Positions 9,019-17,854 of a stretch of 64,000 bases of DNA are shown in pieces. Source of the stretch: Campylobacteraceae bacterium (GTDB taxonomy: Bacteria > Campylobacterota > Campylobacteria > Campylobacterales > Arcobacteraceae); NCBI GenBank assembly GCA_013215945.1, contig JABSOM010000016.1, positions 18,961 to 82,960 on the forward strand, written 5' to 3'. Each line of letters starts with the position of its first letter. Position 1 is the first letter of the stretch. The notes beneath the pieces were generated by a model. The model worked only from the letters and a program-made list of their open reading frames with translations. It ran no database searches and had not been told where the DNA came from. Both the position numbers and the translations under genes were made by a program.

Positions 9019-9828
9019 TTATTTAATTAAAGGTGCCTGTCCCCATTTATTCTTAGCAAATAGTTCATTTAGATATAGTTTGATTTTCTCATAACGGCTT
9101 AATTTATACGGTACAAATTTATACTTACTTTCATCAACAAAAATATCTAAGTTAATACTCATACTTTTTAATTCATCTAAACCTTGAGCTTTTTTTATTT
9201 TTGTAGGAGAGCACCAAAAATAAGTTGCTTCTCTTTTTAATTTTTTAAAATAATAATATTCTGTTTCACATCTAAAACCAATAGCTTTCCCTAGAAAAAA
9301 ATACTTATTAGGTACCTCATAAAATTCTCTTCCTACACCTTTTACTCCGGTATGTCCCCCTGCTGTAACTTTGGGGCTATGACCTGCAACTGTTATGCCT
9401 GTTTTATCAAAGGTATTATAAGAAGCACTAAAGGCACTTAAAAGAACATACTTAGAATAAGAATTCTTTTGTCCATCATCGTGTTTTCTGTATATCTTAA
9501 TCTTGCTAGAGCTATAATCCCATTTACAAGCAGACTTATCAACTAAATCTATAGGAAGTTTTATATTAAACGTTTTGCTATTTATTACTTGACCTCTAAC
9601 GGTTAAGATTTTTTTATTTGAACCTGTATTAAAGTCTTTTCTAACGCAAGCTTTATTTTCATCATTATTACTTACATAATAAGAAAGTAAAGAAATCGTT
9701 AATCTCTCATCTAAAGTACCAGTAATACTTAATTCTCTTTTTTTAGTCTCAAGTGAATCTTTCTTACTTGAATTTCCAGTTAAATTTACACTTGATAGAA
9801 GGAAAAGGAAAAGAACTATATTTTTCAT
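9019..9828 (-). CDS. Exported protein of unknown function
   Basis: 269 residues with an N-terminal signal sequence (residues 1-18, no lipobox) and a mature, Lys/Tyr-rich, probably beta-rich domain. Four Cys could form disulfides in the periplasm (CVRKDF, ACKWDY, RCETEY, WCSPTK). I do not recognise the family. The last codons (KWGQAPLIK) are written by the sequence TGGGGACAGGCACC, a motif noted separately, which suggests that the C-terminus may have been replaced or extended by a repeat. Upstream is a long AT-rich spacer that must hold its promoter. Confidence 0.6.
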   Translation of the reverse strand: MKNIVLFLFLLSSVNLTGNSSKKDSLETKKRELSITGTLDERLTISLLSYYVSNNDENKACVRKDFNTGSNKKILTVRGQVINSKTFNIKLPIDLVDKSACKWDYSSSKIKIYRKHDDGQKNSYSKYVLLSAFSASYNTFDKTGITVAGHSPKVTAGGHTGVKGVGREFYEVPNKYFFLGKAIGFRCETEYYYFKKLKREATYFWCSPTKIKKAQGLDELKSMSINLDIFVDESKYKFVPYKLSRYEKIKLYLNELFAKNKWGQAPLIK

Positions 9829-10396
9829 TTATGTAATGCCTTTAATTAGCTTTTGTTTTATATAAATATCAATAAATTGTTTTTTATAATTTTCATGAGA
9901 GTTTACTGAAACTTTACTTATCTTTTTCTTATATAAATAATAATTATTATTACTTAATAAAATTGTTTATTTAAAATATTAATAATCATACTCAAAACCT
10001 GTCACAGTTTGCGTCACAAAAATAGTTTATTTTGAAATTTAATTTATAATTATAAAAATATTTTTTTATCACAACTAGATACCTATTTATGGTATTTATA
10101 TAAAAAATATTTTAGATAATTAAAGAAAAGTAGTGAGAGATAAGAAACTTTTATTATTTTTATTGAGAATTACTTACTAATAATTTTAAAAATAGGAATA
10201 TCTTTTTATTATTTTTGTTATTTCTATACTAATAATTAATTGAATATAATGAGAATGCCATTATTTGATTACTTTTTTGTTATTGAAGGTATCTTTAAAG
10301 CTTATTATTTAGTAAGAGGTAAGTAGTGGGATAGGAATTGAGTGTTTTATCAAATAGCTTTATTTTTTTACTTAATTCACAAAGTGATTCTACGTA
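9829..10396. other. AT-rich intergenic spacer
   Basis: About 570 bases of very AT-rich DNA between two convergently spaced minus-strand genes. I see no convincing gene. A 23-codon ORF at 10255-10326 lacks a ribosome site. A TATAAT at about 10245-10250 and GTCAC direct repeats near 10000-10015 are the only recognisable motifs. The promoter of the minus-strand exported protein (start 9828) must lie at its left side. Confidence 0.5.
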
Positions 10397-10433
10397 TTTA
10401 TATATAAGATTTTTGTCTGATCTTATATATAAA
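10397..10433 (-). terminator. Perfect inverted repeat after the Gly-rich protein gene
   Basis: Arms 10397-10410 and 10420-10433 are perfectly complementary over 14 bases around a 9-base loop. The hairpin lies 35 bases beyond the stop of the minus-strand gene at 10468. No T-run follows on the minus strand, so it may stabilise the mRNA 3' end rather than terminate. Confidence 0.45.
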
Positions 10434-10467
10434 TCAAGCTGCACTAGTATTTGTTTTATTACTAAAC

Positions 10468-11148
10468 TTACTTGTTTTTGCCGCCACCTTTTCCATTTCC
10501 TCCGGCATTGTTATTTCCCCCACTGTTTCCTTTTCCTGCGCTGTTTCCTTGTCCACCCGTATTTCCATTTCCAGAAGCATTTTCTTTATTTGCTTTTCCG
10601 GATAAACCCTTATTATTTCCTTCTGCTTTATTTGAATTCTTATTTGAAAAAGATTCGCTGTCTCTATTTCGTGCATTATCTTTATTCCTCCCCAAACCTA
10701 AAGTACCTGGATGTACACCAATTTCTTTGGCTATTTCTCCCCAACCCATACCTTGCTCTCTCATGTCATTGATTTCTTCCACTGTCGTACCTGAAGCATC
10801 TGATAAAGAAGAAATTGCTGTTTCTAAATCTTCTTGTGCTTGGGACAAAGCATCTTGTGCAGTATTTAAAGCTTCTTGTGTTTCAGGAGTAGGATCGTTT
10901 GTAAAAGCTTCTTGCGCACTTTGCAAGTCCCCTTCTTTAGAAGTTACTTCACTTTGTTTGGAATCCACTTCTTCTTGGGATGTATCGATATCTCCTTGCG
11001 CGCTTTCTTGTGCTGCGCTTGCTAGATTTTCAGCTTTTTGTGCTTGTGCGGTAGAACCAAGTTCCGAGCTTTCATGCTCTAAAGCAAACAAAGGATTTAC
11101 ACACAGTAACAAGCTACTTGTAATAACGCTTAATACTAATTTTCTCAT
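10468..11148 (-). CDS. Exported coiled-coil protein with Gly/Asn-rich tail
   Basis: 226 residues. A signal peptide (1-22) is followed by an acidic, Ala/Gln/Glu/Ser-rich segment (about 25-118) with coiled-coil character. A short conserved-type segment at 119-147 (EEINDMREQGMGWGEIAKEI) is of the kind found in other exported proteins. The tail (150-226) is built of Gly, Asn, Ser and Lys. The tail is probably disordered and basic while the middle is acidic, so the protein is strongly bipolar. It is the second gene of an operon with the TPR lipoprotein, 9 bases downstream. Function unknown; a cell-surface or matrix role is a guess. Confidence 0.7.
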   Translation of the reverse strand: MRKLVLSVITSSLLLCVNPLFALEHESSELGSTAQAQKAENLASAAQESAQGDIDTSQEEVDSKQSEVTSKEGDLQSAQEAFTNDPTPETQEALNTAQDALSQAQEDLETAISSLSDASGTTVEEINDMREQGMGWGEIAKEIGVHPGTLGLGRNKDNARNRDSESFSNKNSNKAEGNNKGLSGKANKENASGNGNTGGQGNSAGKGNSGGNNNAGGNGKGGGKNK

Positions 11149-11157
11149 AATATTCTC

Positions 11158-12135
11158 CTATTTCTTTTTTTCATTTATGCTAATAAAATCGACATGTTCT
11201 CCCCGAATATATTTTCTTTTATTTATCAAAAGTATTTTAGCTGTATCAAACCAACTTAGTTTTAATCTTGATGCGTCAATATTTGGGTACTTTTTAAGAA
11301 GATATTTTTGAATACTTTTTGCTTTTTCTTTGGCCAATAAAATATTGTTTTGTTGATATACAACAATATGAATGTCAATTTTAGTTTTTTTGTTTAATAT
11401 TTTGCCCAATAGATCTAAGGAACTATTGGAAGAGTTATCAATTGTTGCTTCAAAGTTTTCAAAACGTATATTTTTAAGTGTAAGGGTTCTTATTCCTATA
11501 ATATGATTTCTATAATCAAAACTTCCCAAAGTATTTAAAAACCGAACTGCTTTTTGGGCAAATAAGCCAGAAGGGTAATATTCTAAATACGCAAGCCATG
11601 CTAGTTTTTCCTCAGGCATTCTTCTTAGTTTGTTTAAAGATAAAGCTCTGTTATATAAAGAAGCATGATTAAATTTTTGAAGTTTTAGCGATTTTGCATA
11701 GTATTTTAAGGCATTTTTGTATTCTTTAGCTTCATAATAGTTATGTGCTAAGTACGTCAATGACTGCAAATGATTTTTATTTATCTTAAGCGCTTTTAAA
11801 TAAGCTTCTCTTTCTTTGTTATATTCTTTCTGTCTGGAATAAGCAATAGCCAACCAACTGTGATAATCCGCATTTTTATTATCCAATGCAACTGCTTTTT
11901 TCAAATGAACAAGCGCTTCTTTTTCATTCTTTTTTAGCAAAAGAAAACGTCCATAATAGTATTGTGAAGAAGCGTCGCTATTATTCTCTTTTAGTTTATT
12001 TTTAAAATACTTCTGTCCACTGTCATACTTTTTATGTTCTAAATAAAAATCACCTACCACTGTTTTTGTAATTGCACACCCTGTAAAAAGAGCAAGTATT
12101 ATAAATAATGTCATTGTATGAAGAATTTTTCTCAT
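11158..12135 (-). CDS. TPR-repeat lipoprotein with OmpA-like C-terminal domain
   Basis: 325 residues with a lipoprotein signal ending LFTGC (Cys20). Residues about 28-190 form consecutive tetratricopeptide repeats, for example YYYGRFLLLKKNEKEALVHL and the next unit ending KAVALDNKNADYH. The C-terminal part (about 225-320: SLDLLGKIL, IDIHIVVYQQ, LAKEKAKSIQKYL) resembles a divergent OmpA/MotB peptidoglycan-associating domain. Such proteins usually scaffold envelope complexes. First gene of the operon with the Gly-rich exported protein. The TPR call is firm, the OmpA-like call moderate. Confidence 0.75.
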   Translation of the reverse strand: MRKILHTMTLFIILALFTGCAITKTVVGDFYLEHKKYDSGQKYFKNKLKENNSDASSQYYYGRFLLLKKNEKEALVHLKKAVALDNKNADYHSWLAIAYSRQKEYNKEREAYLKALKINKNHLQSLTYLAHNYYEAKEYKNALKYYAKSLKLQKFNHASLYNRALSLNKLRRMPEEKLAWLAYLEYYPSGLFAQKAVRFLNTLGSFDYRNHIIGIRTLTLKNIRFENFEATIDNSSNSSLDLLGKILNKKTKIDIHIVVYQQNNILLAKEKAKSIQKYLLKKYPNIDASRLKLSWFDTAKILLINKRKYIRGEHVDFISINEKKK

Positions 12136-12345
12136 AAGAGTCCTTTTTTAAATGCTATAAGTAAATTATATTTGAAAAGATATTAGATAATAATTATACA
12201 TTTACATTAGTTCCTAACTGTTTTAAAACTATCTTATAAAACGTAGAAGTTTTAGTCCTAATTAAGAACAAAAAAAATCTAGAATATTAGCATTTTTATT
12301 TTTCTCTATCTTATGTTAATATTCTTATAAGAAAGAAAGGTAAAA

Positions 12346-13245
12346 ATGTCACTGGTATCTCTTAAAAAAAGTCTTGAAATTGATAAAAACCTTTATGCAA
12401 AAAAGCCCTATTTTGGTATGGATATTTATGCTAAAGATTTTGAAGTTAATTCTTGTATTGTTCTGGAAAATAATGGGGAGGGATTAAAAGGCATACCTAT
12501 AAAGTGTGGTTATTATGAACTAAATCTTTCCCTTGTGGGTACATCAAGGCGTCAAATCAATCAATTTGAGTATAAAATATTGCCCCGTTCTCTACAATTA
12601 ATCCTAGCAAAAGATATGCACTCCTTTTTATATGAAAAAAATAGCCATGAATACATTATTTTATTTGATGAAAACTTTTTAACAAAAGAGATAAAAGAAT
12701 TAATTTTATTTCATAGAAAAAATCAGGCCTTAGCTCTTTTAGATACTACTTCTTTTAATAAAGTTCTTGAACTCTACAAACAAATTGATTGTGAATTTAA
12801 AAAGAAAGACATAAACTATATAGAATTCATTAAAGTATTATTAACACAAATTCTGTATTTATTAAAAAGAGAAAAACTCAATAATAAAAAAGTAGTATAT
12901 ACAAGGCAAGAAGAATTATCAAATCAATTTTTATCTTTAATAGAAGAGTCATTCTTAACAAAAAAAACCTTGCAAGACTACGCTTTCATACTAAGAATTA
13001 CACCCAAATATTTAAGTAAGATTATAAAAGATACACATAACAAAAGTGCCCTTTATTGTATTCATACGCGGATAATAAAAGAAATCCAGTATTTATTGTG
13101 TTATTCACATAAAAGTATTAAAGAAATATGCTCTTATTTGAATTTTAAGGATATTTCAACTTTAGGAAGATTTTTTAAAAAATACGAAAAAATTACCTTA
13201 AAAGAATACAGACTTAAATATCAATCACAAGCCATAAAAAGGTAG
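12346..13245 (+). CDS. AraC-family transcriptional regulator
   Basis: 299 residues. The last ~100 carry the two helix-turn-helix motifs of the AraC/XylS family, including TLQDYAFILRITPKYLSKII and the second motif IKEICSYLNFKDISTLGRFF followed by FKKYEKITLKEYR. The N-terminal part (about 15-120) looks like the AraC-type cupin ligand-binding domain. A good AAAGG ribosome site precedes the ATG. It lies ahead of a small membrane protein and a class V aminotransferase but about 70 bases apart, so it may or may not control them; ligand and targets are unknown. Confidence 0.88.
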   Translation: MSLVSLKKSLEIDKNLYAKKPYFGMDIYAKDFEVNSCIVLENNGEGLKGIPIKCGYYELNLSLVGTSRRQINQFEYKILPRSLQLILAKDMHSFLYEKNSHEYIILFDENFLTKEIKELILFHRKNQALALLDTTSFNKVLELYKQIDCEFKKKDINYIEFIKVLLTQILYLLKREKLNNKKVVYTRQEELSNQFLSLIEESFLTKKTLQDYAFILRITPKYLSKIIKDTHNKSALYCIHTRIIKEIQYLLCYSHKSIKEICSYLNFKDISTLGRFFKKYEKITLKEYRLKYQSQAIKR

Positions 13246-13318
13246 TTTTGCACATAAATACGAAGAATTTACCTTTATTTTATTCTTTTTACCCGTTATA
13301 CTTTAAAAAAGGAAAAAT

Positions 13319-13576
13319 ATGATCTATGACATTATTGGTATTTTAGGTGTTATTATGATTTTAATCGCTTATGCTTTAGTGCAATTAGGGAAACTTCATG
13401 TCAAAGATTTATCCTATTCTCTTTTGAATGCTATTGGAGCTTTTTTCATTCTAATCTCTCTTCTTATTGATTTTAATCTATCTGCTTTTTTAATGGAGTT
13501 TTTTTGGTTAATTTTTTCAATTTTAGGAATATATACTTATATAAAGAATAAAAATACAAAGGAAAAAAATGAATAA
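13319..13576 (+). CDS. Small CBU_0592-type membrane protein
   Basis: 85 residues with three predicted membrane helices (about 3-21, 33-50, 55-73) and a short basic tail. The start segment IIGILGVIMILIAYALVQLG and the spacing fit the CBU_0592 domain family of small inner-membrane proteins, whose function is not known. AAAAGGAAA lies before the ATG. Its last 8 bases overlap the aminotransferase gene, so the two are coupled. Confidence 0.72.
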   Translation: MIYDIIGILGVIMILIAYALVQLGKLHVKDLSYSLLNAIGAFFILISLLIDFNLSAFLMEFFWLIFSILGIYTYIKNKNTKEKNE

Positions 13577-14711
13577 TCTTGTAAACAAAGAAGACTTTCC
13601 ACTGACAAAAGACATAGCTTATGTTAATGCGGCAAATGTCTCTTTGATGCCCTTAAGTGCTTGTGATGTCATTACATCATGGCAAAAAAATGTAGCCATT
13701 AATGGTTGCTTGGATTTTAATGATGTAGCCGAAGAAACTGCATATGATGGCCTTAGAAAAGAAGGGGCGAAATTATTTTCATGCAATGAAAAAGATATTG
13801 CTGGCGGGTCCTCTTTTTCTGAACTCTTAAACTCAGTAGCTTGGGCCATAATGCCACAAAAAGGTCAAAATGTGGTTAGCACACAAATTGTTTTTCCAAG
13901 TACTTCTTTTTCATGGCTTAGAATTGCTGCACATACCTCCTGTGAAATGAGATTTGTAAAAGCTACAGATTCTTACGTGAAAATAGATGATATTATTAAA
14001 CAAATTGATAAAAATACTTCTGTTGTATCTATTTCTCATGTTGAATATACAGGGGGACAAGTATATGATTTAAGAAAATTAGCAGATGCTGCCCATGAAC
14101 ATGGAGCTTTATTAGTAGTAGATGCTACTCAATCAGCGGGTGCTATTCCTATTGATGCGCCTTTAAGTGGGGCAGATATTATAATATCAGGGGCGTATAA
14201 ATGGTTATGTGGGCCATTTGGAGCTGCTTTAATGTACATAAAACCCGAATTACAATTACAATTGCAGCCTGGTTTTGTGGGATTTAGATCACATATAGAC
14301 ATGTGGGATTTAGATCCACAGCGACTAACATATGCTCCTAGTGCAAGAAGATTTGAATCCTCAACTATGGCATTTGGATGTATTAAAGGACTAGAGGCAT
14401 CCATTAAATATCTTACTGATATAGGTATTTCTAAAATTTTTGAATACAATATGGTTTTAGCGAACAAACTTTTAGAGGGCTTAAACACACTGGATGCAAA
14501 AATAGCTTCCGCACAAGAAAAAGAAGAAAGAACCTCTATTATTACGTGTACCATCAAGAATAAAGACACAGCTTATGTTGTAAATGAATTAAAAAAACGA
14601 GGCGTCATTGCACATAAGAGACAACAATACATACGTTTCTCACCTCATCTTTATAATAATGTAGAGGATATTGATAAAATACTCCTATCTTTAAAAGAAA
14701 TTATCAAATAA
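13569..14711 (+). CDS. Class V aminotransferase (cysteine desulfurase-like)
   Basis: 380 residues, a fold-type I PLP enzyme. Visible residues are the PLP-nitrogen-binding Asp185 in VVDATQSAGA, His157 in SISHVEY, and the Schiff-base lysine Lys211 in SGAYKWLCGPFG. The motif TQS(A)G matches the class V group containing NifS/CsdA cysteine desulfurases, isopenicillin N epimerase-like enzymes and kynureninase. A cysteine loop typical of IscS is not apparent, so the substrate is uncertain. It overlaps the small membrane gene by 8 bases. A bidirectional hairpin follows. Confidence 0.85.
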   Translation: MNNLVNKEDFPLTKDIAYVNAANVSLMPLSACDVITSWQKNVAINGCLDFNDVAEETAYDGLRKEGAKLFSCNEKDIAGGSSFSELLNSVAWAIMPQKGQNVVSTQIVFPSTSFSWLRIAAHTSCEMRFVKATDSYVKIDDIIKQIDKNTSVVSISHVEYTGGQVYDLRKLADAAHEHGALLVVDATQSAGAIPIDAPLSGADIIISGAYKWLCGPFGAALMYIKPELQLQLQPGFVGFRSHIDMWDLDPQRLTYAPSARRFESSTMAFGCIKGLEASIKYLTDIGISKIFEYNMVLANKLLEGLNTLDAKIASAQEKEERTSIITCTIKNKDTAYVVNELKKRGVIAHKRQQYIRFSPHLYNNVEDIDKILLSLKEIIK

Positions 14712-14737
14712 GTTTGCTCTCTTAGAGAGACAGGCTT
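14710..14737. terminator. Bidirectional terminator between aminotransferase gene and cutA
   Basis: Arms AAGTTTGCTCTCT and AGAGACAGGCTT pair with one bulged C and two G-U pairs around a short TAG loop. The hairpin sits between convergent genes, with T/A-rich flanks on both sides. Confidence 0.6.
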
Positions 14738-14748
14738 ATTTATTAAAA

Positions 14749-15057
14749 CTATTGTGTATTTTCATTTATAAATAATGCATACTCTTTTGAAAGATTATTT
14801 AGTTCATAGGATATTATTTCAGGCGTATCATAAGAATGATTTTCTTTTATTAATTTTTCTATTTCTTCATAATGTTCTTGTTTTGTTTTAATACTTAAGA
14901 GTCTTTCTTTGTCCACACAAAGTTTATTCTCCCAGGTATAAAAAGAGTTTATTTTACTTATTTGTATGCATGCAGCTAGTTTCTTAGTAATTAAAAGTTT
15001 TGTCAGTTTTTTAGCTTCTTTTTTATTCTTTGTTGTAGTTTGAATAATTATATACAT
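14749..15057 (-). CDS. cutA: Divalent-cation tolerance protein CutA
   Basis: 102 residues, the usual length of CutA, a trimeric ferredoxin-like-fold protein linked to copper tolerance. Conserved features are the N-terminal strand IIIQTTTKNKKEA, the AACIQISKINSFYTWENKL segment and the C-terminal motif YDTPEIISYEL. It overlaps the nnr gene upstream by 10 bases, so it ends a translationally coupled minus-strand operon. Biochemical role in this group is not established. Confidence 0.92.
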   Translation of the reverse strand: MYIIIQTTTKNKKEAKKLTKLLITKKLAACIQISKINSFYTWENKLCVDKERLLSIKTKQEHYEEIEKLIKENHSYDTPEIISYELNNLSKEYALFINENTQ

Positions 15058-16433
15058 TTTACCTCATTTATTAAATCTTGTGGACTTAGAGAATAGTTGT
15101 TTTTACTGTAGTTATTTGATGCAATACTGTGAGCTAAAGAAGCTACATAAGCAGCTTCAAAAGGTAGGTAGTTTTGAGCTAAGAGGGCCAAAATTAGTCC
15201 TGATAATACATCTCCACTTCCGCCTTTACTCAAAGCTACATTTCCTAGGGTATTGATTAATAAGTGTTCGTCATTTACAATTAAGGTATTGGCACCTTTT
15301 AAGAGAAGTGTTGTTTTAGGATACGTTTTTGAGAAAAGCAGTGCATAATGAATTCTATTGTTTTGCAATTCTTTTACGCTTATATTTGCTAAGTTTGTTA
15401 GTTTTAATAAGGATACAAACTCTTTTGGATGAGGCGTTAATACTAGTTTTTCATCTAAATAGTCTTTTAAGAGTTCTTCATAAAACATATCAGCATCTAT
15501 TACTTTTTTTATATTTAGATTTAGTATTTTTTTTAGTTCATCTTTACCATACTTTCCTAAACCCATTCCTAAAGCAAGAGCAGTAGTATTTGAAGGAATT
15601 TTACTCTTTTGCATAATATGATAAGGAAGACTTAGTTTTTCTTCTCTTATTGTGGTAACCAATCCCGCCCCAAAAGAAAAACAAGCATCAGCACATAATA
15701 TTCCTGCACCTTCTTTTTCTCCTATTACAATACAAGCATGTCCAAAACTTCCTTTATGAGCATTCTTTTTAGTACGTAAGGGCAAACGAATGTCTTTTTC
15801 ATCCAATAAAAATACAGAAGTAGAGCCTTCATAACACTCACGCTGTATTCCTAAATTTGATACTGTTATCTCACCTACATAATCTTTTGCAAGGTCTGAA
15901 AACAAAGAAGTTTTAAGGGCACCCATGGTAATAGTGGTATCTGCTATAAACGCTTTTGAGAGTATTTGGCCTTTTTTATTTATTCCACTTGGAATATCGC
16001 AGGCAATTTTATATGCATCTAGGCGGTTTAGTTTATCTATAATGGTTTTTGAAATATCATCGAGTTCTTTATTAAGTCCTGTTCCAAATAAACAATCTAC
16101 TATTACATCACATTTTGAGACATAAGTAGAGCACTCAATACCAAGAGCAAGTGCTCGTTTGAGTTGTAGTTTACATAAAGGACTTTTAGCATCATAAGGT
16201 AAATATAAACGTACATCATAAGAAGAGTATAACATTCTTGCAAGTGCTATACCATCTGCTCCATTATTACCAGAACCTGCTACTATTAAAACAGATTCAT
16301 GTGAAGAAAACTTATTTTGAATAAAAGTACACATAGAAAAAGCAGCCTGTTCCATTAATAAGTCTTCACTTAAAAAAAATTCATCGTAACATTTCTGATC
16401 AAATTGATTCACTTCATAAAAAACTTTTTGCAT
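15048..16433 (-). CDS. nnr: Bifunctional NAD(P)HX epimerase / ADP-dependent dehydratase
   Basis: 461 residues with the two domains of the metabolite repair enzyme. The YjeF N-terminal epimerase (about 1-200) has the loop VAGSGNNGADG at residues 51-61. The C-terminal ribokinase-like ADP/ATP-dependent dehydratase (about 215-461) has the signature GGSGDVLSG at 404-412, with catalytic Asp408. Together they return damaged hydrated NADH/NADPH to the active forms. The stop overlaps the start of cutA by 10 bases; the SUI1-like gene lies 17 bases upstream. Confidence 0.95.
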   Translation of the reverse strand: MQKVFYEVNQFDQKCYDEFFLSEDLLMEQAAFSMCTFIQNKFSSHESVLIVAGSGNNGADGIALARMLYSSYDVRLYLPYDAKSPLCKLQLKRALALGIECSTYVSKCDVIVDCLFGTGLNKELDDISKTIIDKLNRLDAYKIACDIPSGINKKGQILSKAFIADTTITMGALKTSLFSDLAKDYVGEITVSNLGIQRECYEGSTSVFLLDEKDIRLPLRTKKNAHKGSFGHACIVIGEKEGAGILCADACFSFGAGLVTTIREEKLSLPYHIMQKSKIPSNTTALALGMGLGKYGKDELKKILNLNIKKVIDADMFYEELLKDYLDEKLVLTPHPKEFVSLLKLTNLANISVKELQNNRIHYALLFSKTYPKTTLLLKGANTLIVNDEHLLINTLGNVALSKGGSGDVLSGLILALLAQNYLPFEAAYVASLAHSIASNNYSKNNYSLSPQDLINEVKCI

Positions 16434-16450
16434 GCTCTTCCTTTTAGTTT

Positions 16451-16771
16451 TTAATTTTTAAACTTCCAATCCTCTTTTGTTAATACTTCTTTTATTTTAT
16501 CTTTTACATCCCCTTGTAGTTCAATCCACTCATCTTTAATAGCACCACCACAAGCCAGTTTTTTCTTTAGTAGTTTTAAGACTGCTTTTTTCTCTTCTTC
16601 TTTTATGTAAAAGCGCCCTAGTAAGGTTACGGGCTTACCTTTGCGTTTTTCATAAGTAAAAACAAGCTGATGTTGATTCTTAGGTAGAATACTTTTATTT
16701 GGCTGTTTTTTCTTATCTTCTTTTTTTGTATCATACTTTTCGCCATCTAAAGAAGCGCCCATGCTAAACAT
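16451..16771 (-). CDS. SUI1/eIF1-family (YciH-like) translation factor
   Basis: 106 residues. The C-terminal two-thirds fit the SUI1 fold: GKPVTLLGRFYIKEEEKKAV followed by the signature CGGAIKDEWIELQGD and KIKEVL. Bacterial YciH-like proteins resemble eIF1 and influence initiation fidelity. The basic N-terminal extension is low in complexity. Its start codon shares one base with the tsaD stop, which couples it to tsaD. Confidence 0.9.
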   Translation of the reverse strand: MFSMGASLDGEKYDTKKEDKKKQPNKSILPKNQHQLVFTYEKRKGKPVTLLGRFYIKEEEKKAVLKLLKKKLACGGAIKDEWIELQGDVKDKIKEVLTKEDWKFKN

Positions 16772-17763
16772 TATGCTAAATCCTTTACTCGTGATTGTAT
16801 ATCTATATCTTCTATACTTACAAAATCATTTATTTTATATTGCTCCAAAGCAACTCTTCCTATCATTGCTGCATTATCACTACAGTATTGTAAAGAAGAT
16901 AAATGCAAGGTCGTTTTATATTGAGAACATAAGTCTTCTAACTGTCCTCTTAGATATAAATTAGCACTTGCACCACCTACAATTGCAAAATCTTTGGGAG
17001 CTTTGATTTTAAAAAGCTTTTTTATTTTTTGCATAAGATGATCTACTGCTGTTTTTTGAAAACAGGCGCAAATATCTGCCCTGTCTTGTTCATTGTTTTT
17101 ATCAATAGTTTCAATTGCTAAACGCACTGCATTTTTAAGCCCAGAATACGAAAAAGCAATTTTAGGACTTTGTTTTAAAGGAACAGGAAAAGCAAAACGT
17201 GTAATATCCCCTTTTAAAGCATAGTCTTGAACCACAGGACCACCTGGATAACCCATACCTAACATCTTAGATACTTTATCAAAACTCTCTCCAAAACTAT
17301 CATCCATGGTACTAGCTATAATATTCATATCTTTTAAAGCATTGGCTTCAATAATTTGAGTATGTCCCCCTGAAACCAGTAATATGCTCATAGGTAAAAT
17401 ACTTTCTTTTTCTATAAACAAAGAATAAATATGTCCTTTTAAATGATTCACTGCAATTAAAGGCAAGTCTAAAGATAAAGCAAGAGCTTTTGCCATCATC
17501 ACACCTTCCATTAAAGTAACAGATAAACCAGGTGCATTTGTAACAGCTATTGCTTTAAGTTGTGGAAAATATTCTTTGCATTCTTCTAAAATCTTAGGCA
17601 AAGCTTCTACATGTAAACGTGCTGCTAATTCTGGAACTACTCCCCCATAAGCTGAGTGTTGTAGTTCTTGTGATATTTTTTTATGATAAATTAGTTCTTT
17701 TGTTTTTATGTCAGTAATTGCTAAAGAACTGTCATCACAGCTTGATTCAATACTTAAAATCAT
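16771..17763 (-). CDS. tsaD: tRNA N6-threonylcarbamoyladenosine synthase subunit TsaD
   Basis: 330 residues of the Kae1/TsaD (ASKHA) family. It transfers the threonylcarbamoyl group to A37 of ANN-decoding tRNAs, working with TsaB, TsaC and TsaE, none of which is nearby. It begins [13 protein letters not shown], has the metal-binding pair in NHLKGH (His107, His111), the [12 protein letters not shown] loop, and nucleotide-binding segments SGGHTQI and VGGASAN. Length is normal. The ribosome site is AAAGGA, 11 bases upstream of ATG. The 5' end of the gene (17741-17774) is duplicated just upstream, see the repeat entry. Confidence 0.96.
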   Translation of the reverse strand: MILSIESSCDDSSLAITDIKTKELIYHKKISQELQHSAYGGVVPELAARLHVEALPKILEECKEYFPQLKAIAVTNAPGLSVTLMEGVMMAKALALSLDLPLIAVNHLKGHIYSLFIEKESILPMSILLVSGGHTQIIEANALKDMNIIASTMDDSFGESFDKVSKMLGMGYPGGPVVQDYALKGDITRFAFPVPLKQSPKIAFSYSGLKNAVRLAIETIDKNNEQDRADICACFQKTAVDHLMQKIKKLFKIKAPKDFAIVGGASANLYLRGQLEDLCSQYKTTLHLSSLQYCSDNAAMIGRVALEQYKINDFVSIEDIDIQSRVKDLA

Positions 17764-17853
17764 TTATTATTTTTCCTTTTTTCTTGATTCATACATCGCT
17801 TGCGATTTATCCCGCAGGAACGAGGACCATACTTAAAATCATTTATTATTTTT
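17741..17853. repeat. Duplicated tsaD 5' end split by a small GC-rich insertion
   Basis: The segment 17741-17774 (start codon region of tsaD and its first codons) recurs at 17783-17791 plus 17829-17853. The second copy is interrupted between those parts by about 37 bases (17792-17828) that are much richer in G and C than the surroundings. The insertion begins with the palindrome ATCGCTTGCGAT and is bounded by ATAC on both sides (17791-17794 and 17829-17832). The pattern looks like a tandem duplication hit by a miniature insertion. Confidence 0.75.
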
Positions 17854-17854
17854 T

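Noticed and set aside
10255..10326. 23-codon plus-strand ORF
   Set aside because: No ribosome site; the sequence is typical AT-rich spacer, and the only support is a TATAAT a few bases before the ATG.
10338..11311. Long plus-strand open frames opposite the Gly-rich exported protein and TPR gene
   Set aside because: They are Phe/Pro/Ser-rich mirror images of the low-complexity minus-strand gene, lack ribosome sites, and have no recognisable domain.
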